Source: Streptomyces sp. G-G2
GTDB taxonomy: Bacteria; Actinomycetota; Actinomycetes; Streptomycetales; Streptomycetaceae
DNA: 64,000 nt
NCBI RefSeq assembly: GCF_030063135.1
Contig: NZ_JASISO010000003.1
Span: forward strand, 1 to 64,000
Direction: 5' to 3'
Part shown: piece by piece, positions 51,906-62,137 of the stretch
Layout of the letters: each line of letters starts with the position of its first letter
Position numbering within the stretch: the stretch's first letter is position 1
Position numbers and translations under genes: made by a program
The notes under the pieces: model-generated
Database searches by the model: none
Seen by the model: only the letters and a program-made list of their open reading frames with translations
Told to the model about the DNA's origin: nothing

Positions 51906-53336
51906 CTAGCTGACGGTGACGGGAGCCGGGGCGGCGCCCGTGGGGCGGCCGGGCGCGGGGCGGGCGGGCGTACGCGCCGGGGCCGGGGTGGCCAGGCCGA
52001 GGTGGTCCCGCAGCGTGGCGCCCTCATACTCGGTCCGGAACACCCCGCGTTCCTGGAGCAGCGGTACGACGGTGTCGGCGAAGGCGTCCAGCCCGGTCGG
52101 TGTCAGGTGCGGCACGAGGATGAACCCGTCCGCGGCGTCCCGCTGGACCAGCGAGTCGATCTCCGCGGCGACGGTCGCGGCGCTGCCCACGAAGGACTGG
52201 CGCCCAGTGGTCTCGATGACCAGCTCCCGGATCGAGAGCCCGCGCGCCGCCGCCCGCTCCCGCCACTCCTTGGCGACGGCGAGCGGATCACGGTGCATCC
52301 GTACGCTGGCCCGCCCGAGCGCGATGGTGTTCTCGCCGGGCTCCGGATCGACGTCCGGCAGCGGCCCGTCCGGGTCATAGCCCGACAGGTCGCGGTTCCA
52401 CACGTGTTCCAGGTACTTGATCGCGGTCTGCCCGCTGACCTGCGCGAGACGCACCTCGTGCGCCAGCTCCCGGGCGTCGGCGTCGGTGTCGCCCAGGACG
52501 AAGGTCGCCGCGGGCAGGATCAGCAGCTGCTCCGGCGTCCGCCCGTAGCGGGCGAGACGGTCCTTGACGTCGGCATAGAACTCCCGGCCCGCCGCCAGGG
52601 TGCTGTGCCTGCTGAAGATGGCGTCCGCGTCGGATGCGGCGAACTCCCGGCCCTCCTCCGAATCACCCGCCTGGAAGATCACCGGACGGCCCTGTGGCCC
52701 GCGCGGCACGTCGAAGTGCCCCGCGATGTCGAAGTGCCGGCCCCGGTGCGCGAACGCGCCCGCGCCCGGATCCCGCAGGAACGCCCCGGACTCCCGGTCG
52801 GCGAGGATCTCGTCCCCGGACCACGAGTCGAAGAGGGTGTGCGCGGCCGCCAGGAACTCCCGCGCCCGCGAGTAGCGGTCCTCGCGCGGCAGGAAGCCGC
52901 CGCGCCGGAAGTTCTCTCCGGTGAAGGCGTCCCAGGAGGTGACCACGTTCCACGCGGCCCGCCCCGCCGACAGGTGGTCGAGGGAGGCGAACTGGCGGGC
53001 CACCTCATAGGGCTCGTTGAAGGTGGAGTTGATGGTCCCGGTCAGCCCGATCCGCTCGGTGACGGCGGCCAGCGCGGCCAGCACCGTGAAGGTGTCGGGT
53101 CGGCCCACCACGTCCAAGTCGTAGATCTCGCCGCCCTGTTCGCGCAGCCGGAGTCCCTCGGCGAGGAAGATGAAGTCGAACTTCGCGCGTTCGGCGGTCC
53201 GCGCGAAGTGCGCGAACGAGCCGAACTCGATGTGGCTGCCCGCCGCCGGATCGCTCCACACGGTGGTGTTGTTGACGCCGGGGAAGTGCGCGGCGAGATG
53301 GATCCGCTTGCGTCCCGCCCTGCTCGGACTGGTCAT
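51906..53336 (-). CDS. FMN monooxygenase of the NtaA/SnaA/DszA family
   Basis: A 476-residue class-C flavin monooxygenase. Marks in order: KRIHLAAHFPGVNNTTVWSD, FDFIFLAEGLRLREQGG, GLTGTINSTFNEPYEVARQF, AAWNVVTSWDAFTGENFRRG, GRPVIFQAGDSEEGREFAA and SDADAIFSRHSTLAAGREFY. Family members attack chelators (NTA, EDTA), pristinamycin intermediates or organosulfur compounds such as dibenzothiophene sulfone. FMNH2 must come from elsewhere, as no flavin reductase is adjacent. It is 21 bases downstream of a related frameshifted gene. The last ~25 residues are Pro/Ala-rich linker-like sequence. Confidence 0.93.
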   Translation of the reverse strand: MTSPSRAGRKRIHLAAHFPGVNNTTVWSDPAAGSHIEFGSFAHFARTAERAKFDFIFLAEGLRLREQGGEIYDLDVVGRPDTFTVLAALAAVTERIGLTGTINSTFNEPYEVARQFASLDHLSAGRAAWNVVTSWDAFTGENFRRGGFLPREDRYSRAREFLAAAHTLFDSWSGDEILADRESGAFLRDPGAGAFAHRGRHFDIAGHFDVPRGPQGRPVIFQAGDSEEGREFAASDADAIFSRHSTLAAGREFYADVKDRLARYGRTPEQLLILPAATFVLGDTDADARELAHEVRLAQVSGQTAIKYLEHVWNRDLSGYDPDGPLPDVDPEPGENTIALGRASVRMHRDPLAVAKEWRERAAARGLSIRELVIETTGRQSFVGSAATVAAEIDSLVQRDAADGFILVPHLTPTGLDAFADTVVPLLQERGVFRTEYEGATLRDHLGLATPAPARTPARPAPGRPTGAAPAPVTVS

Positions 53337-53357
53337 GTGAGTCGGCTTCCTTCCGGG

Positions 53358-54609
53358 TCAGGTGGTGGCGTACCGGCCGGCCGGGCGGGGGAGCCCGAGC
53401 AGGCCGCGCAAGGTGGCCGGGGGCCCGTACGCACGCCGGAACAGCCCGCGCCGCTGGAGTGCGGGGACCAGTGCGCGGGTGAGGGCGGGGAGGTCGTGGG
53501 CGAGTACGCCGGGCAGCAGCCGGAACCCGCCCGGCCCGCCCGCCCGGTGCCAGTCCGCGAGCAGGTCCGCCAGCTCTCCGGGCGTCCCCGCGAAGACGTG
53601 CGCGCCGGCCGCGAGCGGTTCCCCCGCGAGGTCGTCCAGCCTGCCGAGGCGCGCGGCGGCCGCACCCGGGCCGTCGTCGAGGAACACCACCAGGTCGGCG
53701 AAGACCCGCCCGGACCCCTCCGGGTGCCCGGCGGCCGACCGGGCGTCCAGGACCGCCCGGGTGAGCGCCCGTGCCTCCCGCGCGTCGCGCGGGGCGATGT
53801 GGACCAGGTCCGCGGAGTCGGCCACCAGCCGAGGCGGCCCGCCCGCCGGCGCCGACACGGTGACCAGCGGCTGCCCCTGCGGCGGGCGCGGGGTGATCGA
53901 CGGCCCCTTGACGCTGAAGTGGCGCCCCTCGAAGCCGATGTGGTGCAGCTTGTCGCGGTCGATGAACCGGCCGCTCGCGACATCGCGGATCTCCGCGTCG
54001 TCCTCCCAGCTGTCCCACAGCCGCCGCACCACCTCGACATGGTCCGCGGCCTCCTCCAGCAACTCGGCGCGCAGCGCCGCGCCCAGAGCGTCGGGGCTGT
54101 CGGCGGGCCCCCGGGGGGAAGGTGCGGCGGCCGAAGTGCCGGGCCTCCTCGGGGCTCCCCGACACCGTGATCCGCAGCCCCGCCCGACCTTCGCTGACGT
54201 AGTCCAGGGTGGCGATCGCCTTCGAGACGTGGAACGGCTCGGTGTGGGTCGCGATCACGGTCGGCACCAGCCCGACGTGCCGGGTCAGCGGCGCCACCCG
54301 GGCGGCCGTGAGTACCGCGTCCAGGCGTCCGCGCACCCGGTCGGTGCGGCCGTCCGGGCCGCTGGGGGAGGGCGGCCACGGGCCGGGGCCTTCCTCGAAG
54401 GTGACGAAGTCCAGCAGCCCCCGCTCGGCCTCCGCGACCAGCGCCACCCAGTACCCGGCGGTGGTCAGCCGGTCCGCCGCGGGGCCCGGTTCGCGCCAGG
54501 CCGCCGGATGGGCGCCCGCGCCGTCGAGCGCGACGGCGAGGTGGAACGTACCGGGGGGTGTTCCGGGGGGCGTACCGGCGGGGCCGGGTGCCTCGGAGGA
54601 TGCGGACAT
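53358..54609 (-). pseudogene. LLM-class flavin monooxygenase, frameshifted
   Basis: Reading from ATG 54609 (AGGAAGG upstream) gives FHLAVALDGAGAHPAAWREP, LLDFVTFEEGPGPWPP, HVGLVPTVIATHTEPFHVSK and GRAGLRITVSGSPEEARHFG. At 54108-54118, inside a C5G6 run, the frame is lost; removing one G (or adding two) rejoins LLEEAADHVEVVRRLWDSWE, DKLHHIGFEGRHFSVKGPSI and the rest to the stop at 53358. Repaired length is about 417 residues, normal for the NtaA/SnaA-like group. It is the first gene of the operon. A homopolymer slip or sequencing error is equally possible. Confidence 0.85.
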
Positions 54610-54719
54610 GGCGGGCTGCCTTCCTGGTCGCGGTCCGGCCGACCCGCCCACTGTCACCCGCTCCGGGCCCCGGGAGAACAGCGGCCCGGGCCCTGTCACA
54701 TGTTCTTCATGCCCTGTGC

Positions 54720-54845
54720 ATGACCGGGCCGGTCGCGGTCGACCTGGACGTGCGCGGGGTCCGCGTCCTGCGGCTGGTCGTGGCGGACGCCAACGACAAC
54801 TCCTCCTTCGACCACGTCCTGGGCCTCGGCGCACGTCAGGGCGCC
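54720..54845 (+). pseudogene. Possible remnant of an NPCBM carbohydrate-binding domain
   Basis: Starting at 54720 the plus strand encodes PVAVDLDVRGVRVLRLVVAD and ANDNSSFDHVLGLGARQ. This resembles the end of NPCBM/NEW2 modules (VDVSG, LRLVV, D...DHADW), which terminate secreted alpha-galactosidases and similar glycosidases. No upstream catalytic part is present and the frame continues into the antisense of the crotonase gene. I read it as a leftover of a deleted glycosidase gene; the match is short. Confidence 0.35.
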
Positions 54846-54878
54846 GTAGCACCGGCCCGCCCCCCCCCGTGGGCGGGC

Positions 54879-55688
54879 TCAGTCGGTGAAGGAGCCGTGG
54901 CGGCCCGCCCCCGAGGCGAAGCGGGCCGCCCCGGACTCCGTCTCCCCGGCCGCGAGCGGGACCAGACCGTGCCGGTACTCGGCGGCCAGCGCCTCGGGCT
55001 TGCCCAGCCCGTGCTGTTCCAGCACCGACAGCCGGTCGTGGCGCAGGCAGAGCTGCGGGAAGCCCGCGATCTCCCGGGCGAGGTCCTCGGCCGCCGCGCG
55101 CGAACGGCCCTTCGGAACCAGTCGGTTGACCAGCCCGATGCCGTGCGCCTCGGCCGCCGGGACGGCCCGCCCGGTGAGGATCAGGTCCATGGCCCGGCTC
55201 TCGCCGATCAGCCGGGGGAGGCGGACCGTACCGCCGTCGATCAGCGGCACGCCCCAGCGGCGGCAGTACACCCCGAAGACCGCGTCCTCCTCGGCCACCC
55301 GCAGATCGCACCAGAGGGCCAGCTCCAGCCCGCCCGCGACGGCGTGCCCGGCGACCGCCGCGATCGCGGGCTTGGTCAGCCGCATCCGGGTGGGGCCCAT
55401 CGGGCCGTCGCCCTCGGCCGCCACCCGGTTGCCGCGCCCGGCGGCGACTGCCTTGAGGTCCGCGCCCGCGCAGAACGTACCGCCCTCGCCCCACAGGACC
55501 GCGACCGAGGCCTCCACGTCCGCCTCGAACTCGCGGAAGGCGCGGGCCAGCTGACGGGCCGTCGGTCCGTCCACGGCGTTGCGCACCTCGGGCCGGGCGA
55601 GGATCACGGTGAAGACCGGGCCGTCGCGCTCGATCCGTACCGCGGCGCTCTCGCCCGCGTCATCGTGGCCCTCGTCGTTTCCGTCCAC
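54879..55688 (-). CDS. Enoyl-CoA hydratase/isomerase (crotonase) family protein
   Basis: A 269-residue crotonase. AAGGAG seven bases before GTG 55688 fixes the start. The oxyanion hole is formed by GEGGTFCAGADLKAVA and AGHAVAGGLELALWCDLRVA. The second catalytic position lies in VFGVYCRRWGVPLIDGGTVR: the residue that is Glu in true hydratases falls around RWGVPL, so the exact reaction (hydration, isomerisation or thioester hydrolysis) is uncertain. LTGRAVPAAEAHGIGLVNRL follows as expected. It lies 16 bases after the EamA gene on the same strand, probably co-transcribed. Confidence 0.9.
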   Translation of the reverse strand: MDGNDEGHDDAGESAAVRIERDGPVFTVILARPEVRNAVDGPTARQLARAFREFEADVEASVAVLWGEGGTFCAGADLKAVAAGRGNRVAAEGDGPMGPTRMRLTKPAIAAVAGHAVAGGLELALWCDLRVAEEDAVFGVYCRRWGVPLIDGGTVRLPRLIGESRAMDLILTGRAVPAAEAHGIGLVNRLVPKGRSRAAAEDLAREIAGFPQLCLRHDRLSVLEQHGLGKPEALAAEYRHGLVPLAAGETESGAARFASGAGRHGSFTD

Positions 55689-55704
55689 CGCGCACTCCTT
55701 CGGG

Positions 55705-56667
55705 TCACCCGCTCGACGCCGCCCATTGTGCGCGGTCCCGGGCGCCCGGCGCGTCCCCGGCATCCGGCTGCGTCGGCTCCGGGGCGGCCCGCCGGGTGCG
55801 CAGCCCCAGGGCCAGGCCGCCGATCACGACGGCGAGGCCGAGCCAGACGGGCGTCCCCGGCACGTCGCCGCCCGCGACCGCGCCGCCCACCGCGGCCGAG
55901 AAGGGGGCGATCCCGGTCAGCAGACCGGCCCGCCCCGCGCCCACGGCGGACACCGTCGAATACCAGAGGACGAAGGCGACGGCGGTGACCAGGACCGCCA
56001 AGTACCCGATGGCGGCCCACTGGCCGCCGTTCAGGGAGGTCACGGCGGTCCGCGGTTCCACGGCCGCGCCGAGCACGAGGAACATCAGCGCGCCCAGCCA
56101 CACCGAGTGCACGGACACACCCCAGGGACCGTGCCGCCGCAGCACCGGGACGGCGAGCAGGGTGAACCCGGCCTCGCAGGCCAGCGCCAGCGCGGCCCAC
56201 GCCACTCCGGTGGCGTCGGTGCGGCCCGTCCCCTCGACGACGACGGCGCCCGCCACGACCACGGGCGCGGCCAACAGCACCTGGCGGCTGGGCCGCTGCC
56301 GTTCCAGCACCGGGCCGATCACCCCCAGCAGGATGGGTACGCAGGCCACCGCGACGGCGATGGCGGCCGGTTCGGCATGCGCGACACCCCGTACGACGGC
56401 GATGTTGAACAGCACCAGCCCACTCGCCGCGAGCCCGGCCAGCCACAGCCACTCCCGCCCGCGCGGCCACAGCACCCGGACCCGGGCGGCCCGGGCCAGC
56501 GCGAGCAGGAGCAGGGCGGCGACCGCGTACCGCACGGCCTGGGCGGTGAAGAGGGGGGCGTCGGTGAGGGTGCGGGAGACGGTGACGCTGGTGCCGACCA
56601 GGGCCATCCCGGCGACGCCGGGTGTGAGGGAACGCAGTGAGCGCGTGGTGTCCATGGGTGTGTCCAT
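55705..56667 (-). CDS. EamA/DMT-superfamily exporter
   Basis: A 320-residue protein with ten hydrophobic segments arranged as two repeats of five, the EamA pattern (GVAGMALVGTSVTVSRTLTD, VRYAVAALLLLALARAA and the second half from ATGVAWAALALACEAGFTLL to TPVWLGLAVVIGGLALGLR). Such transporters export amino acids, purines or metabolites. ATG 56667 is given; ATG 56655 is also possible. It is divergent from a MocR regulator across only 28 bases, the classic regulator-EamA pairing. The crotonase gene follows in the same operon. Confidence 0.9.
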   Translation of the reverse strand: MDTPMDTTRSLRSLTPGVAGMALVGTSVTVSRTLTDAPLFTAQAVRYAVAALLLLALARAARVRVLWPRGREWLWLAGLAASGLVLFNIAVVRGVAHAEPAAIAVAVACVPILLGVIGPVLERQRPSRQVLLAAPVVVAGAVVVEGTGRTDATGVAWAALALACEAGFTLLAVPVLRRHGPWGVSVHSVWLGALMFLVLGAAVEPRTAVTSLNGGQWAAIGYLAVLVTAVAFVLWYSTVSAVGAGRAGLLTGIAPFSAAVGGAVAGGDVPGTPVWLGLAVVIGGLALGLRTRRAAPEPTQPDAGDAPGARDRAQWAASSG

Positions 56668-56683
56668 GGCTCCACCCTGCGGC

Positions 56684-56695
56684 GACAATGGACCC
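56684..56695 (+). promoter_or_regulatory. -10 box for a leaderless MocR transcript
   Basis: GACAAT (56684-56689) is followed by six bases and ATG 56696. The first base deviates from TANNNT. The 28-base divergent gap must hold control signals for both genes. Confidence 0.45.
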
Positions 56696-58366
<1,671 letters not shown>

Positions 58367-58409
58367 AGGGCGCAGTCCGCGTCCGTCACCCGACCGTGGA
58401 GAAACCACC

Positions 58410-58871
58410 TTGAAGATCGTCAAGCGCGCCCCCGCAGTCCTGGCCCTCGCCGCCGCCGGGGTCCTCGTCTCGCTGACCGCCCCCGCGTACGCGGCGGCGG
58501 CCCCGGCCCCCGCGGCGGCCGTGGCGGCCACCGCGACGCCGGGCGCCACCCCGAGCGTCTCCCCCAGCGGCGCCCCGAGCGCGTCCCCCGTCGTCACGCC
58601 GACCACGGGCGCGAGTGCCGTGCCGAGCTCGAGCCCCACCAACGCGCCGAGTGGGGCGCCCAGCGTCGTCGCGAGCGGCAACCCGAGCTCGGCGCCCAGC
58701 GGCGCCCCGAGCACGCCCTCCACCTCGCCCTCCTCCGCGCCCTCCTCCGCCCCCGAGCTCGCGCATACTGGCGGCAACGCGGCCACCACGGCCATCGGCG
58801 CGGGCGCCGCGGTGCTCCTCATCGCGGGCGCGGGCACCCTGTACGCGGTACGGCGCCGTACGAACGGCTGA
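58410..58871 (+). CDS. LAXTG sortase-anchored cell-wall protein
   Basis: A 153-residue protein starting at TTG with GGAG eight bases upstream. The signal peptide MKIVKRAPAVLALAAAGVLV ends near PAYAAAA. A ~85-residue Ser/Pro/Ala/Thr stalk of PSGAPS-like repeats has no ligand-binding domain. The C-terminal sorting signal is complete: LAHTG, then a hydrophobic helix (TAIGAGAAVLLIAGAGTLYA) and VRRRTNG. LAXTG is the class E sortase motif used by Streptomyces for aerial-hypha proteins. It would be linked to the wall peptidoglycan as a spacer-like surface protein. The following sigma gene starts 29 bases later. Confidence 0.87.
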   Translation: MKIVKRAPAVLALAAAGVLVSLTAPAYAAAAPAPAAAVAATATPGATPSVSPSGAPSASPVVTPTTGASAVPSSSPTNAPSGAPSVVASGNPSSAPSGAPSTPSTSPSSAPSSAPELAHTGGNAATTAIGAGAAVLLIAGAGTLYAVRRRTNG

Positions 58872-58899
58872 CGTGCTCCACCCGAGGAACCACCTGCTC

Positions 58900-59586
58900 A
58901 TGCCCCACCCCGCCGCACTACTGCGGCCAGCACCGCTCCCGCGCCTCGTCCTGCCCGGCTCCGGCCGGGCGGGGCGGGGCGCCCGCGTCCTGCGCGCGCT
59001 GCGCGTCATGCTCTTCCGCGAGAGCCTGGTCCGGCCCGGGAGCGGCCCCTCGCGCGGCGCGGGCGGGTACGCGGACGCCGACGCGGACGCGTACGAACGC
59101 CCGCCCACCGTCACGGAGCTCTACCACGCGCACCGGCTGCGGATGATCCGCCTGGCGGTGCTGCTCGTCGACGACCAGGCCACCGCCGAGGACGTGGTGC
59201 AGGACGCCTTCACCGCGCTCTACCGGCGCCACGGGGAACAGATCACCGAGATCGACAACGCGCTCGGCTACCTCCGCACGGCCGTGGTCAACACCGCCCG
59301 TTCCGTGCTGCGCCGCCGCCGTACGGTCCGCGCCTGGACCCCGCCCGCCGTGGCCGACGTACCGTCCGCCGAGGAGCACGTGGTCCTGGACGAGGCGCAC
59401 CGCGAGGTCCTGGTCGCCCTCGGCAAGCTGACCCCGCGCCGCCGCGAGGTCCTGGTCCTGCGCTACTGGGCCGACCTGAGCGAGGCGGAGATAGCCGCCA
59501 CCCTCGGGATCAGCCGGGGCGCGGTGAAGTCGAACGCGAGCCGCGCCCTGGACGCGCTGGAGCGCAGCCTGGAAGGCCGGATATGA
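58900..59586 (+). CDS. ECF sigma factor, SigE-like family
   Basis: A 228-residue sigma factor. GAGGAA lies ten bases before ATG 58900. A basic ~65-residue leader precedes region 2 (VTELYHAHRLRMIRLAVLLV, DDQATAEDVVQDAFTALYRR) and region 4 (LGKLTPRRREVLVLRYWADL, SEAEIAATLGISRGAVKSNA). This matches the SigE-family ECFs that are common in actinobacteria and lack a ZAS anti-sigma. Its stop overlaps the next gene by four bases (ATGA), so the membrane protein there is the probable regulator. The LAXTG gene just upstream may be co-transcribed and under its control. Confidence 0.9.
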   Translation: MPHPAALLRPAPLPRLVLPGSGRAGRGARVLRALRVMLFRESLVRPGSGPSRGAGGYADADADAYERPPTVTELYHAHRLRMIRLAVLLVDDQATAEDVVQDAFTALYRRHGEQITEIDNALGYLRTAVVNTARSVLRRRRTVRAWTPPAVADVPSAEEHVVLDEAHREVLVALGKLTPRRREVLVLRYWADLSEAEIAATLGISRGAVKSNASRALDALERSLEGRI

Positions 59587-60230
59587 CCCACGACCCCACT
59601 GCCGCCCCCGACACCGCCCGGCGCGGCGCGTACCGACACGGCGGCTTCGGCGGCGGCTTCGACCCGGGCGACCCGGGCGACCCGAACGACCCGGGGGACC
59701 GGAACGGCGGGGAGCGGCCCGTCGAGCGGCGGCTGCGGGAGGCGCTCGGGGCCCGTGCCGAGCTGGTCACCGTACGGGACCTGCGCCCCGCGGCTCCCCC
59801 CGGCCCGCACGCGCGCCGGTTCGCGCTGCCCGCCGTACGGCTGCGCCGGTTCGCGCTGCCCCTGGCCGGTCTCGCCGCGGCCGCCGCGCTCGCCGTCGGT
59901 TACGCCGCCCTCGGGCCCGGTCCGGCTCCGCGCCCGGAACCGCCCGCGGCTCCGCCGTCGCTGCCCGCGCCGTCCTCGTCCCCGTCCGCGGCGCCGACCC
60001 CGACGCCCCAGCCCAGCGTGTCGCGGTCCGTCGGCAACCGGGGTCCTTCGGCCACCCCGCCGGCCAGCCCCTCGGCGTCTCCGTCGCAGACGCGGAACCC
60101 CGCGGGGACGCCCCTGCGCGCGCCGTCCCCCGGCGGTGGCTCCGGCTCCCCGAGCCCGGGTGCCGTCAGCCCGTCCGCGGAGCGCACCGCGCCGCCCGGA
60201 ACCCAGGTCAGCGGGGAGCCGGGCCGGTGA
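59583..60230 (+). CDS. Single-pass membrane protein, candidate anti-sigma factor
   Basis: A 215-residue protein coupled to the sigma gene. An N-terminal cytoplasmic part of ~80 residues includes a run of G-D-P repeats (DPGDPGDPNDPGD) and a helical segment ERPVERRLREALGARAELVT. One transmembrane helix follows (FALPLAGLAAAAALAVGYAAL). The outer part is a long Pro/Ser/Thr-rich stalk without a fold. There is no zinc-binding H-x3-C-x2-C motif, so it is not a ZAS anti-sigma. Position and topology suggest it holds or releases the sigma factor. The 3' end overlaps marR on the other strand by 23 bases. Confidence 0.75.
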   Translation: MTHDPTAAPDTARRGAYRHGGFGGGFDPGDPGDPNDPGDRNGGERPVERRLREALGARAELVTVRDLRPAAPPGPHARRFALPAVRLRRFALPLAGLAAAAALAVGYAALGPGPAPRPEPPAAPPSLPAPSSSPSAAPTPTPQPSVSRSVGNRGPSATPPASPSASPSQTRNPAGTPLRAPSPGGGSGSPSPGAVSPSAERTAPPGTQVSGEPGR

Positions 60231-60663
60231 CGGCGGCGACGAGCGGCGCGAGGTCCGGGTTCGCGGAGGCCGCGTCCAGGGCCTCGCGCAGCGCGCGGTC
60301 GTTGGTGGGCCGGGCCGCCGCCAGCAGCGCCAGCCCGGCCTCGCTCACGTCGGTGTAGATGCCCCGGCGGTCGGTGTCGCAGATGTAGCGGCTGAGCAGG
60401 GCGCGGTCCTCCAGACGGCTCACCAGGCGGGTCGTCGCGCTCTGGCTCAGCACCACCGATTCGGCGACCTGGTGCATCCGCAGGTGGCCGCCGGGTCCGT
60501 GGTGCTGGCGGCTGAGTACGTCGAGGAGCGAGTACTCCCGGACGCTGAGCCCGTGGCCCGCCTGGAGTGCCCGCTCGATGTGGCTCTCGATCCTGCCGTG
60601 CAGCAGGGAGAGGGCGCACCAGCCCTGGGAGAGGGCGGTCAGCGCACCGTCCGTGGCGGTCAT
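60208..60663 (-). CDS. MarR-family transcriptional regulator
   Basis: A 151-residue MarR repressor. GAGGAGG sets ATG 60663. The winged helix is SVREYSLLDVLSRQH followed by MHQVAESVVLSQSATTRLVS and RLEDRALLSRYICDTDRRGI (wing). Residues IYTDVSEAGLALLAAAR continue the dimer helices. MarR proteins release DNA on binding small aromatic or drug-like compounds. The divergent MFS exporter 213 bases away is the expected target. Confidence 0.92.
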   Translation of the reverse strand: MTATDGALTALSQGWCALSLLHGRIESHIERALQAGHGLSVREYSLLDVLSRQHHGPGGHLRMHQVAESVVLSQSATTRLVSRLEDRALLSRYICDTDRRGIYTDVSEAGLALLAAARPTNDRALREALDAASANPDLAPLVAAVTGPAPR

Positions 60664-60735
60664 GGGTCCTCCTCGCGAGACGCGCAGGGCGCGCGCCACC
60701 CCTCCAGATTAGGGCACGTGCGCAATAGCCCGCGC

Positions 60736-60765
60736 TTGCATATATCCCGCGTCTGCAATTAATGT
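60736..60765 (+). promoter_or_regulatory. Promoter of the MFS exporter with repeated TGCA-AT motifs
   Basis: TTGCAT (60736-60741), 18 bases, TAATGT (60760-60765) forms a good -35/-10 pair. The elements TTGCATATAT and CTGCAATTAAT lie as direct repeats within it, in the only AT-rich stretch of the marR-MFS gap. They are plausible MarR contacts. Confidence 0.55.
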
Positions 60766-60876
60766 GGGCGCTTGTAAGGCGCGAGAGCAACCTGCTGTCC
60801 GGAGACCCCGGCCCCGCGTCCACCCCATCCGCCACCCCGCGATCCTCCCTCGCGGCCACCTCCGGAGGCCCCCCTC

Positions 60877-62097
60877 ATGCCACTCGCCCTGCTCGCCCTC
60901 GCCATCGGGGCCTTCGGGATCGGCACCACCGAGTTCGTGATCATGGGCCTGCTGCCCGAGGTCGCCGCCGGCTACGGCGTCTCGATCCCCACCGCCGGAT
61001 TCCTGGTCACCGGCTACGCCCTCGGCGTCGTACTCGGCGCCCCGCTGATGACCGTCCTCGGCACCCGCATCCCCCGCAAGCGCATGCTGATGCTCCTCAT
61101 GGGCCTGTTCATCGCGGGCAACATGCTCTCCGCCCTGGCCCCCGCCTTCGGCGTGATGCTCGCGGGCCGGGTCCTGGCCTCCCTCGCCCACGGCGCCTTC
61201 TTCGGCATCGGCGCGGTGGTCGCCGCCGAGCTGGTCGCCCCCGAGAAGAAGGCGGGCGCGATCGCCATGATGTTCACCGGCCTGACCGTGGCCAATGTCG
61301 TCGGCGTCCCCCTCGGCACCCTCGTCGGCCAGCACCTCGGCTGGCGCGTCACCTTCTTCATCGTCGCCGGGCTCGGCGTCCTCGGCCTGCTCGGCATCGC
61401 CCGGCTCGTCCCCGACCTGCCGCGCGCCGAAGGCGTCCGGATCCGGCACGAACTGGCCGCGTTCCGCAACGTCCAGGTACTGCTCGCCATGGCCATGACG
61501 GTGCTCGGCTTCGGCGGGGTCTTCGCCGCGATCACCTACATCACCCCGATGATGACCAACGTCGCGGGCTTCGCCGACACCTCCGTCACCTGGCTGCTCG
61601 TCCTCTTCGGCCTCGGCATGGTCGGCGGGAACCTGCTGGGCGGCCGCTTCGCCGACCGGCGCCTGATGCCCCTGCTGTACGTGACGCTGGGCGCGCTGGC
61701 GCTCGTACTGGCCCTGTTCACGTTCACCGCGCACCACAAGGCCGCCGCCGCCGTCACGATCACCCTGATCGGCGCCCTCGGCTTCGCCACCGTCCCGCCG
61801 CTCCAGAAGCGGGTGCTCGACCAGGCCGCGGGCGCCCCCACCCTGGCCTCCGCCGTGAACATCGGCGCCTTCAACCTCGGCAACGCCCTCGCCGCCTGGC
61901 TCGGCGGCCTCGTCATCGCGGGCGGTCTCGGCTGGACCGCCCCGAACTGGGTCGGCGCCGCCCTCGCCGCCTCCGCGCTGGTCCTCGCCCTGGTCTCCGG
62001 GGCCCTGGAGCGCCGTACCGCCCGCACCGGCCGCCTCGTCGCGTCCGGCGGTACGACGGCCTCCGCGGCGGCGGACACCCCGGCCCGGGTCGCGTAA
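60877..62097 (+). CDS. MFS exporter, DHA1 type
   Basis: A 406-residue protein with twelve hydrophobic segments. It opens LALAIGAFGIGTTEFVIMGL, the conserved start of AraJ/YdhP/Cmx-like drug:H+ antiporters, followed by the MFS loop TVLGTRIPRKRMLMLLMGLF and GRVLASLAHGAFFGIGAVVA with the motif-C-like GLTVANVVGVPLGTLVGQHL. It should export drugs or sugars across the cytoplasmic membrane. A divergent MarR repressor points to efflux of a toxic compound. The ATG has GGAGG upstream. Confidence 0.92.
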   Translation: MPLALLALAIGAFGIGTTEFVIMGLLPEVAAGYGVSIPTAGFLVTGYALGVVLGAPLMTVLGTRIPRKRMLMLLMGLFIAGNMLSALAPAFGVMLAGRVLASLAHGAFFGIGAVVAAELVAPEKKAGAIAMMFTGLTVANVVGVPLGTLVGQHLGWRVTFFIVAGLGVLGLLGIARLVPDLPRAEGVRIRHELAAFRNVQVLLAMAMTVLGFGGVFAAITYITPMMTNVAGFADTSVTWLLVLFGLGMVGGNLLGGRFADRRLMPLLYVTLGALALVLALFTFTAHHKAAAAVTITLIGALGFATVPPLQKRVLDQAAGAPTLASAVNIGAFNLGNALAAWLGGLVIAGGLGWTAPNWVGAALAASALVLALVSGALERRTARTGRLVASGGTTASAAADTPARVA

Positions 62098-62137
62098 CGC
62101 GCCCTGCGGTGGGAGGTTGGTGGGGGATGAGGTGAGC

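Noticed and set aside
59583..60230. Zinc-binding (ZAS) anti-sigma factor
   Set aside because: No histidine or cysteine pattern is present in the N-terminal domain; only position and topology suggest an anti-sigma role.
62098..62137. DasR site before the hexosaminidase gene
   Set aside because: No TGGTC-like palindrome is present in the short gap, so a shared DasR regulon with the 6.9-kb gene is not supported here.
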